DNA of 11,855 nucleotides from Bacilli bacterium (GTDB lineage Bacteria > Bacillota_I > Bacilli_A > RF39 > UBA660): contig JAEDMO010000027.1 of assembly GCA_016302935.1 (NCBI GenBank), positions 1 to 11,855 on the forward strand, given 5' to 3'. The notes below the pieces were generated by a model. It had not been told where the DNA came from. It did not search any database and saw only the letters and a program-made list of their open reading frames with translations. Shown in pieces: positions 1-6,436 of the stretch (positions within the stretch are counted from its first letter, which is position 1; the number at the start of each line of letters is the position of its first letter). The position numbers and the translations under genes were made by a program.

Positions 1-27
1 TGAAAAAAATGTAAATATATAGTAAAT

Positions 28-51
28 AAAAAACATCGCTTGGTGCGACGA
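28..51 (-). terminator. Intrinsic terminator after tRNA-Gly
   Basis: Read on the minus strand, CGTCGC (50-45) and GCGATG (39-34) form a 6-bp stem with one G-U pair around a 5-nt loop. Six U follow directly (33-28), then more A/U. It begins 12 nt past the CCA end of the tRNA. It would end the tRNA transcript and also any read-through from the nrd operon, because no convincing terminator follows trxB. Confidence 0.75.
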
Positions 52-61
52 TTTTATCTTA

Positions 62-135
62 TGGAGCGGATGATGGGAATCGAACCCACGTGGTCAGCTT
101 GGAAGGCTGAAGTTCTACCATTAAACTACATCCGC
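62..135 (-). tRNA. tRNA-Gly, anticodon UCC
   Basis: The 74-nt reverse complement folds as a full cloverleaf. The acceptor stem is GCGGATG/CATCCGC with a T discriminator and an encoded CCA end. The D stem is GTTT/GAAC. The anticodon stem is TCAGC/GCTGA around the loop CTTCCAA, which places anticodon TCC at 103-101. The T arm carries TTCGATT. Anticodon UCC reads GGA and, by wobble, other GGN codons. It is a single tRNA gene rather than part of a cluster and has its own promoter and terminator. The 5' leader is only about 14 nt. Confidence 0.97.
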
Positions 136-156
136 AAAAAATAGTAGGCAATTAAA

Positions 157-184
157 ATTATACCAAATATATTATAATTGTCAA
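157..184 (-). promoter_or_regulatory. Sigma-A-type promoter for tRNA-Gly
   Basis: The minus strand reads TTGACA (184-179), a 16-bp spacer, then TATAAT (162-157). Both hexamers are perfect consensus. TGG directly precedes the -10, giving an extended -10 (TGn). Transcription should begin near 150-149. The promoter lies between the trxB stop and the tRNA, so the tRNA can be made independently of the nrd operon. Confidence 0.88.
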
Positions 185-210
185 CCATTTTAACAAAATT
201 TTAAAATATT

Positions 211-1104
211 TTAACTATTTAAGTAATTAATAGCCATAATTGCAGCAGTAGTACCATCAGCAGTTGCCACAGTTAATTGACGAATCATTTTATCACGACA
301 ATCACCAGCAACAAACACACCAGCAACATCAGTAACACAATTATTTGACTCTATATATCCATACTTGTTCACTTTAAGTAAATCCTTAACAATATCACTC
401 TGTGGAACTAAACCTATAGAAAGAAATACTCCATCTAATTTAATTTCCTTAACAACATCACCGGTTTTAATCTTTATTCCATAGACCTCAGAAAGACCAA
501 TATATTCTAAAACTTCGCTGTTCAAAATAACCTCAACATTATTTTTATCCTTAAGCCTATCAATCAACACCTGTTCTGCTGTTAACTTATCCAAATTTTG
601 AATAACATAAACTTTTTTACAAATATCACTTAAACTAATAGCATTAATCACTGCACTATTCCCGCCACCAACAACGGCAACAACCTTATCTTTAAAAAAT
701 GCTCCATCACAAGCAACACAAAAATGTATTCCCTTGCCTATTAATTCCGTCTCATTTTTTAAACCTAATAATTTATATTTAGAACCAGTCGCAATTATTA
801 CAGTTTTACCTTCATAAACATTATCATCGGTAATTATTTTTTTTATTTTACCATCTTCTATTTTTTTTGCTTCCTCAAGTTCAATATCTATTCCCAAATT
901 GCTTACTTGTTCAAACATATTGTTTGTTAATTCACTACCACTAATTTTAGTATAACCTGGATAATTTTCAACAAGGGGAGAAGAAGCAATCTGCCCCCCT
1001 ATTGAATCCTTTTCTAATATTAAAACCTTTTTATTAGCTCTAGCTGCATATATGGCCGAAGTCATCCCAGCAGGACCACAACCAATAACAATAACGTCAT
1101 ACAT
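211..1104 (-). CDS. trxB: Thioredoxin-reductase-like flavoprotein
   Basis: A 297-aa FAD/NAD(P)-dependent disulfide reductase of the low-molecular-weight TrxR family. The FAD motif GCGPAG is at residues 8-13, the redox pair CVAC at 129-132, the second nucleotide-binding motif VGGGNSA at 145-151, and the FAD-contacting GVFVAGDC at 262-269. I chose the ATG at 1104 because AGGTGAT precedes it by 5 nt; a GTG at 1113 is an in-frame alternative. The nrdD stop codon is part of this ribosome binding site, so translation is probably coupled. The position just after an NrdD with a fused redoxin domain suggests that it reduces that domain. Oddly, the HRRxxxR loop that grips the NADPH 2'-phosphate in classical TrxR is replaced by QNLDKL around 169-174, so NADPH may not be its donor. 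Family membership is secure; the partner and donor are inferred. Confidence 0.92.
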   Translation of the reverse strand: MYDVIVIGCGPAGMTSAIYAARANKKVLILEKDSIGGQIASSPLVENYPGYTKISGSELTNNMFEQVSNLGIDIELEEAKKIEDGKIKKIITDDNVYEGKTVIIATGSKYKLLGLKNETELIGKGIHFCVACDGAFFKDKVVAVVGGGNSAVINAISLSDICKKVYVIQNLDKLTAEQVLIDRLKDKNNVEVILNSEVLEYIGLSEVYGIKIKTGDVVKEIKLDGVFLSIGLVPQSDIVKDLLKVNKYGYIESNNCVTDVAGVFVAGDCRDKMIRQLTVATADGTTAAIMAINYLNS

Positions 1105-1113
1105 TAATATCAC

Positions 1114-3453
1114 CTAAATTTTAAATTCTTCTATATATTTTTTTATATTAGATAAATTAACAACATTTGTTACATCCTTACCATCGATTATAACTAAAGT
1201 AGGTGCTTGTTTAACAGAATATTTTTTAGTCATATCTAGATTATCCTCAGCATCGATAAATTTATAATCAACTTTAGCCTTTTCTAATAATTTTTGTGCC
1301 ATCTTACAATTAGGACAAGTCTTAGTACCAAATAAGAATATGCCATTTTCTACTTTTTCCTTCTTTTCCTTTTTCATTTTAGAACAATTCAAATCATAAG
1401 ACTTTCTCTTTTTGTATTCTTGAGCTTTACCATCATTCCAATTTTTAACCGGACGATAGTAACCAGTAATTCTACTATAAACTTCTGTTTCTTCTCCACA
1501 CTTAGGGCACTTATTAACCTCTCCAACAATGTATCCATGTGTCTTACATACCGAATAAATTGGTGAAATAGTATAGTATGGCAAACGATAATTTTCAGCT
1601 ATTTTTCTAACCAAATTAGCAGCAGTCTTCCAATCGGTTAATCTTTCTCCTAAAAATGCATGGAATACAGTACCGGAAGTATATAATGTTTGTAATTCAT
1701 CTTGGATATCTAACGCTTCAAAAATATCACTTGTATATCCGACAGGTAAATGTGAACTATTCGTATAATAAGGCGTTTCATCGCATTCAGAAGCTGTAAT
1801 AATATCAGGGTACTTACTCTTATCGTTTTTAGCTAAACGATACGTGGTTGACTCAGCTGGAGTAGCCTCTAAATTATATAAATCACCATATTCTTCTTGA
1901 TAATCAGATAATTTTTCACGCATAAAGTTAAGAACATCTTTAGTAAATTCTTGTGCTTCTTCGTGTGTCAAATCTTCCTTAATCCATTTAGCATTCAAAC
2001 ATGCTTCATTCATTCCAACCAAACCGATTGTAGAAAAATGATTATTAAATGTACCTAAATATCTCTTAGTATAAGGATACAATCCTTCGTTCAATAATTT
2101 TGTTATAACATTTCTTTTGATTTTTAAACTTCTAGCAGCAATATTCATTATTTTTTCTAATCTTGTATAAAAATCCTTTTCATCTTTTGATAAATAAGCA
2201 ATTCTAGGCATATTAATAGTTACAACTCCAATAGAGCCTGTAGATTCTCCACTTCCAAAAAATCCTCCAGATTTCTTTCTTAATTCTCTTAAATCCAATC
2301 TTAAACGACAGCACATACTACGAACATCGCTAGGTTCCATATCACTATTAACATAATTTGAGAAATAAGGTGTACCATATTTTGCAGTCATTTCAAAAAG
2401 TAATTTATTATTTTCTGTTTCTGCCCAGTTAAAATCCCTTGTTATTGAATATGTAGGAATTGGATATTGGAAACCTCTTCCATTTGCATCCCCCTCGATC
2501 ATAACCTCGATAAATGCTTTATTTACCATATCCATTTCTTTTTGACAATCTTTATATTTAAAGTCAACTTCCTTACCACCTATTATACAATTTAACTCTG
2601 CTAAATCATTAGGTACAGTCCAATCTAATGTAATATTAGTAAATGGTGCTTGTGTTCCCCATCTACTAGGCGTATTAACCCCATAAACAAATGATTGAAT
2701 ACATTGTTTAACTTCTTTATAAGATAAATTATCAATTTTAACAAAAGGTGCTAAATAAGTATCGAATGATGAAAACGCTTGCGCTCCAGCCCATTCATTT
2801 TGCATAATACCCAAGAAATTTACCATTTGATTACATAATGTAGACAAATGTCTTGCTGGTGAAGAAGTTATTTTTCCAGGAACTCCGCCTAACCCTTCTT
2901 GAATTAATTGTTTTAAACTCCAACCAGCACAATAACCAGTTAACATTGATAAATCATGCAAATGCAAATCACAGTTACGATGAGCATTAGCAATCTCATC
3001 ATCATAAACTTCAGATAACCAATAATTAGCAGTTATCGCTCCAGAGTTACTTAAAATAAGTCCTCCAACTGAATATGTAACAGTAGAATTTTCCTTAACT
3101 CTCCAATCAGTTACATTTACATAGCTATTAACAACATCTTTATAATCTAATACAGTAGATTTCATATTACGCATTTTATCATGCAATCTTCTGTATAGAA
3201 TATAAGCCTTAGCCACTTCAGCATAACCAGCCTTAATTAAAACAGATTCAACGCTATCTTGAATATCTTCAACATTAACTATATTGTTTTCTATCTTAGG
3301 TTCAAAATCTGCAGTTACCTTAAGCGCTAAAAAATCAACCACTCCATCATCATAATTTTTCCCTTCGGCATCAAAAGCCTTCTTTATAGCCTCAGATATC
3401 TTTTGAATATCAAAGCTAACTATCTTTCCTTCTCTTTTTCTAACTTTATACAT
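1114..3453 (-). CDS. nrdD: Class III anaerobic ribonucleotide reductase with C-terminal glutaredoxin domain
   Basis: A 779-aa cytosolic glycyl-radical enzyme that reduces ribonucleoside triphosphates to dNTPs without oxygen. An ATP-cone fills about residues 1-95. The barrel follows, with C175 in GYCAGWSL and the thiyl-radical cysteine in MCCRLRL (C381/C382). The zinc site is C636, H639, C649 and C652. The glycyl-radical loop is RITGY, with G664. After a Lys/Glu-rich linker (about 691-701), residues 703-779 form a thioredoxin-fold domain with CPNC (713-716) and a cis-Pro motif QAPT (P751). NrdD proteins of about 700-720 aa lack this tail. The fusion points to the redoxin-dependent rather than the formate-oxidising class III subtype; this is inferred from the fusion and the CCRL/GFFG context. 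It starts 34 bp after nrdG behind AAGGGATGG. All catalytic residues are present, so it is the active reductase of the operon. Confidence 0.96.
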   Translation of the reverse strand: MYKVRKREGKIVSFDIQKISEAIKKAFDAEGKNYDDGVVDFLALKVTADFEPKIENNIVNVEDIQDSVESVLIKAGYAEVAKAYILYRRLHDKMRNMKSTVLDYKDVVNSYVNVTDWRVKENSTVTYSVGGLILSNSGAITANYWLSEVYDDEIANAHRNCDLHLHDLSMLTGYCAGWSLKQLIQEGLGGVPGKITSSPARHLSTLCNQMVNFLGIMQNEWAGAQAFSSFDTYLAPFVKIDNLSYKEVKQCIQSFVYGVNTPSRWGTQAPFTNITLDWTVPNDLAELNCIIGGKEVDFKYKDCQKEMDMVNKAFIEVMIEGDANGRGFQYPIPTYSITRDFNWAETENNKLLFEMTAKYGTPYFSNYVNSDMEPSDVRSMCCRLRLDLRELRKKSGGFFGSGESTGSIGVVTINMPRIAYLSKDEKDFYTRLEKIMNIAARSLKIKRNVITKLLNEGLYPYTKRYLGTFNNHFSTIGLVGMNEACLNAKWIKEDLTHEEAQEFTKDVLNFMREKLSDYQEEYGDLYNLEATPAESTTYRLAKNDKSKYPDIITASECDETPYYTNSSHLPVGYTSDIFEALDIQDELQTLYTSGTVFHAFLGERLTDWKTAANLVRKIAENYRLPYYTISPIYSVCKTHGYIVGEVNKCPKCGEETEVYSRITGYYRPVKNWNDGKAQEYKKRKSYDLNCSKMKKEKKEKVENGIFLFGTKTCPNCKMAQKLLEKAKVDYKFIDAEDNLDMTKKYSVKQAPTLVIIDGKDVTNVVNLSNIKKYIEEFKI

Positions 3454-3487
3454 ATTTTTATTTCCATCCCTTCTAATTTGTATAAAT

Positions 3488-4180
3488 TTATATTCCTCTA
3501 ACTGTTACGTTAGGGTATTTCATATTTAATATATTTTGAATATCAAAAAGTTCTTTTTCACTAAAACCATTAAGTCCAGATTGCAAAACATTACTACAAT
3601 CACGATAATTTTGAATATAATATCTAGCATTAGGTCCAATATATTCACATATATGCTCTAATTGTGTAATACTATGTAATTCCTTAACTACTGTAGTTCT
3701 AAATTCATATTCAATATTTGAATTTTCTAAAATATCAATACTCTTCTTTATATTTTCAATATTAATATTATCAACACCAGAAGTTTTATCATAATTAGAA
3801 AAATCATTCTTAATATCCATAGCAACATAGTCGATAAGTCCCATATCAATTAATTTTTTTAATTTTTGAGGATTACTACCATTTGTATCAAGCTTAACCT
3901 TAACACCAATTTCCTTTATTTTTTTTATAAAACTCTCAATATCTCTCTGTAACAAAGGTTCTCCACCACTTATACAGATTCCATCAACAAGTCCTTTTCT
4001 TTTTTTTAAATAATCCAATACCTCATTTTCATCAATTATCCCATCACCATTTGTATCCATAAGCAAATTTTTATTATGACAAAATGGACATCTAAAATTA
4101 CAACCTTGTGTAAATATCAAACAAGCCATATTAGCAGGATAATCTAATAACGTCAACTTCTCCATACCACTAATCGTCAT
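3488..4180 (-). CDS. nrdG: Radical-SAM activase of anaerobic ribonucleotide reductase
   Basis: A 230-aa radical S-adenosylmethionine protein expected to generate the glycyl radical on the downstream NrdD. The 4Fe-4S ligands are C27, C31 and C34 in CNFRCPFC, followed by HN. The SAM-contacting SGGEP is at residues 71-75. The opening ISGMEKLTLLDYP is typical of the NrdG2-like branch (anaerobic RNR activating protein, TIGR02495-type) rather than the short E. coli NrdG. Unusually, residues 42-53 (DTNGDGIIDENE) match the 12-residue EF-hand calcium loop in full: acidic or Asn ligands at 1, 3, 5 and 9, Gly at 6, Glu at 12. The ATG start lies 6 bp after the upstream stop, with AGAGGT about 8 nt ahead. 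The gene sits between two NrdD-family genes, which supports the role. Confidence 0.92.
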   Translation of the reverse strand: MTISGMEKLTLLDYPANMACLIFTQGCNFRCPFCHNKNLLMDTNGDGIIDENEVLDYLKKRKGLVDGICISGGEPLLQRDIESFIKKIKEIGVKVKLDTNGSNPQKLKKLIDMGLIDYVAMDIKNDFSNYDKTSGVDNINIENIKKSIDILENSNIEYEFRTTVVKELHSITQLEHICEYIGPNARYYIQNYRDCSNVLQSGLNGFSEKELFDIQNILNMKYPNVTVRGI

Positions 4181-4186
4181 ACTTAA

Positions 4187-6163
4187 TTACCTCTTCACCA
4201 TCATTTTCAAAAAACCAATATCACTATCTATTGCTAAATTAATCATATCAGAAATCTTATTACAAGATATATTCTTAGGAAGTTCAATTTCAATTAAACA
4301 GCCACCAGAAAGCATTTTTTGATATTTGCCTATATATTTAAAATCATTATTTATATCATCCTTATAATTAAAAAGTCTATCTATTCTAGAATAATTAGGT
4401 TTATCACTAACCCCCTTTTTTATTCCATAAATCGCTTTATCCAAATCCATTAGTTTTTTTAAAGGACGACTTTTACTAGTCTCACTAATTATAAAGTTCA
4501 AACGGCTTTCATCAATAAATTTACTCACCTTTTCATTTGCAAATTTTAATATCTTTAAAAGCAACTCTTTTTGTTTTTCCAAATCTTCTTCCAAATTTAT
4601 TACACATTCAAAAAGACCTACCAATTCAATATTCAAAGCGCCTTTTTTTAAAATCTTTCTAATTTTTTGACCATTCTCCAGCTTATCATCATCTAAAATA
4701 TTATTATTGAAAACAAAACGATAATTTTCTTTATACTTATTTCCCATATTTTCAAATATAGATAAAAGAACATTTTTAGCAAGTTCCAACATTCCGTCAA
4801 ATTCAAGATAAAAATCTTTTAAACTTTTATTTTTATACTCAAACCCAAGACGCCCCATATTAACAGAAACCGACGCCACAATCATTCTTCCAATAGAACT
4901 TCTACTATCATATAGTTCATTTTCAAATATTCTTCTACCATTACTAAAATATTCAACTTCATTTTCTGCATCGTCATTATAAGAAGATTCAATAAATGAT
5001 AACGCTACATTTTTTCCACTCGCTATTGTTTCAACAATCTTATTATATAATTCTATATTATTATTTTTTCTTATTTTAAATATTGTCGTAAGATTTTTTA
5101 AATAATCAACTTCCAGCAACTGTTTAACATAACAACTATTAATTAAATTACCTTCATAGCTATCATTTGTACCAAGACTTATTGAATATTTTTTATTTTC
5201 TTGAAAATTATTATTTAAGTGTAAAAGTAGTTGTTTAATTCCAGCAGATAACCACTCAATAGTTTTTTTATAACTAGCATTGTAAGCCAAAACAATTAAT
5301 TCTCTCACTCTTTTATTTAATAATATAGAATCAAAAACATCTATATTTATATTAAGAGTATTTTCTTTATCGATTAATTCTTCAATTTTGCTAACATCTA
5401 CATACTCACAAAAGCCTTCAATATTAAGATAAGCTTCTATTGCATTCTTGAGTTCACTCTTAAATCTAGAAATTAACTCTGGCACTAAAATATAATCGAA
5501 TTTAGATAAAGTTATTTCACCATCGATTTCTGATTTTGCATTAATTGCCATTTGTATTAAATCTAAGGGAAAATTATTATTAATCACATTATCAAATTTT
5601 AAATGAGTAGAAGATAAATTGCCTAAATTAAAATAATCTAAATTATGAATATAAATACTTCCATCATCGTGAGCTCTAACAAATTTATTATCCAAAACAT
5701 AAGCTTTTGTATACTCACAAGAAATTGTTTTCCCAAAATCTAATAATATATCGTTAGGTTTTCCTATTACACTTTTATTTTCATTAATAATTCTTTCTAT
5801 CGCCCTAACAAATTTATGTTGCTGTTTTATACTAAAAGCCTTCCTTGATGCCGCTCTTTTAATACGGTAATCACTAAAAGCTTGATAGACATCATAAAAT
5901 TTGTTTTCTTTTAATTTTGTTTCAATAATATCTTGAATATCTTCAACATTAATTGTTTTCCTAGTCGCATAGTTATTTTTTATATAACAAAGCACATCTT
6001 CATATACTTTATTTACCTTTTTTAAAGAAATATCTACATCAACATTATCAAAAGCTTTTTTTATTGCAATAGCTATCTTAGTTCCGTTAAAAGAAACTCT
6101 CTGACCGCTTCTTTTTACAACAACTAAATCAGATAAAACTTGTTCTTCGCAAATATCATTCAT
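4187..6163 (-). CDS. NrdD-like protein lacking catalytic residues (probable pseudoenzyme)
   Basis: A 658-aa relative of the NrdD encoded two genes downstream. The ATP-cone is intact at about residues 13-105 (VVKRSGQRVSF, VEDIQDII). Barrel landmarks align: YIHNLDYF with LHLHDLSM, SVNMGRLG with TINMPRIA, ELVGLFEC with TIGLVGMNEAC, SETSKSRPL with EATPAESTT. The catalytic parts are missing. No Cys occurs at 160-190, where C175 of NrdD would lie. No Cys occurs at 345-519, which spans the thiyl position. The chain ends just before the zinc and glycyl-radical region. The reading frame is clean and a stop precedes nrdG by 6 bp, so this is not recent decay. I chose the ATG at 6163, behind AGGCGGGAT. 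An upstream in-frame ATG at 6199 overlaps the promoter -10 and lies before the predicted transcript start. It leads the operon; a regulatory or structural role is an inference. Confidence 0.9.
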   Translation of the reverse strand: MNDICEEQVLSDLVVVKRSGQRVSFNGTKIAIAIKKAFDNVDVDISLKKVNKVYEDVLCYIKNNYATRKTINVEDIQDIIETKLKENKFYDVYQAFSDYRIKRAASRKAFSIKQQHKFVRAIERIINENKSVIGKPNDILLDFGKTISCEYTKAYVLDNKFVRAHDDGSIYIHNLDYFNLGNLSSTHLKFDNVINNNFPLDLIQMAINAKSEIDGEITLSKFDYILVPELISRFKSELKNAIEAYLNIEGFCEYVDVSKIEELIDKENTLNINIDVFDSILLNKRVRELIVLAYNASYKKTIEWLSAGIKQLLLHLNNNFQENKKYSISLGTNDSYEGNLINSCYVKQLLEVDYLKNLTTIFKIRKNNNIELYNKIVETIASGKNVALSFIESSYNDDAENEVEYFSNGRRIFENELYDSRSSIGRMIVASVSVNMGRLGFEYKNKSLKDFYLEFDGMLELAKNVLLSIFENMGNKYKENYRFVFNNNILDDDKLENGQKIRKILKKGALNIELVGLFECVINLEEDLEKQKELLLKILKFANEKVSKFIDESRLNFIISETSKSRPLKKLMDLDKAIYGIKKGVSDKPNYSRIDRLFNYKDDINNDFKYIGKYQKMLSGGCLIEIELPKNISCNKISDMINLAIDSDIGFLKMMVKR

Positions 6164-6194
6164 ACTATCCCGCCTATATTCTATTGGTAAGAAT

Positions 6195-6223
6195 ATCATA
6201 CCAAAACGAACATATTATGTCAA
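6195..6223 (-). promoter_or_regulatory. Promoter of the anaerobic RNR operon
   Basis: The minus strand reads TTGACA (6223-6218), a 17-bp spacer, then TATGAT (6200-6195), with TGG just upstream giving an extended -10. Transcription should begin near A6188, leaving a leader of about 25 nt before the ATG at 6163. The spacer contains the dyad ACATAATATGT followed by TCG, a possible operator. No second promoter is visible between the four operon genes, so this one probably drives them all. Confidence 0.8.
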
Positions 6224-6328
6224 TGTTTTTTTTAACTTTTTTTACTTTTATTTTAATATTTACATTTTTTAATTTCATTTTTTCCAAAGAAAAAAATATT
6301 TTTATCCAACATTACATTAAGAAACAGA

Positions 6329-6408
6329 AAAATGCTTGCAAATGCCCGTATTAAAAGAGAAAAATAAAACATCAATATAAAATTGATGTTTAAATAGCCA
6401 AGCATTTT
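6329..6408. repeat. Long-range inverted repeat around the tex terminator
   Basis: AAAATGCTTG at 6329-6338 and its exact reverse complement CAAGCATTTT at 6399-6408 enclose 60 bp that contain the tex terminator. The similarity extends imperfectly outward as A/T-rich sequence with TTAA near each outer end. The left arm is also followed by a second AAATGC copy at 6340-6345. This could be a small palindromic element or a structured 3' end of the tex mRNA. No coding sequence is visible in the gap 6200-6436. Confidence 0.45.
6361..6391 (-). terminator. Intrinsic terminator of tex
   Basis: On the minus strand AAACATCAAT (6391-6382) pairs perfectly with ATTGATGTTT (6376-6367) around a 5-nt loop. The run TATTTT follows (6366-6361), then C and more T-rich sequence. 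The 10-bp stem is A/T-rich, as is common in such genomes. It lies about 45 bp past the tex stop and separates the dinB-tex unit from the nrd operon. Confidence 0.8.
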
Positions 6409-6436
6409 ATAAATGTTTTTTTTAAGAAAAAATATT

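Noticed and set aside
199..214. Terminator at the end of trxB
   Set aside because: The A/T-only palindrome TTAAAATATTTTAA overlaps the stop codon but has no G/C in the stem and no proper T run, so I would not call it. Termination probably occurs after the tRNA.
4181..4190. A frameshift or deletion that split a longer NrdD into the 658-aa protein
   Set aside because: The stop is followed within 6 bp by the nrdG ribosome-binding context and start. No zinc or glycyl-radical sequence appears in another frame, and the active-site cysteine losses lie far upstream.
6201..6223. NrdR box in the nrd promoter
   Set aside because: The dyad does not match the ACACWATATWTWGTGT-type consensus well, and NrdR boxes usually occur as spaced pairs; only one dyad is present.
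6279..6300. Second terminator-like hairpin of T and A runs
   Set aside because: The stem is a chance pairing of homopolymer tracts. No T run follows it on the minus strand, and no plus-strand gene would need it.
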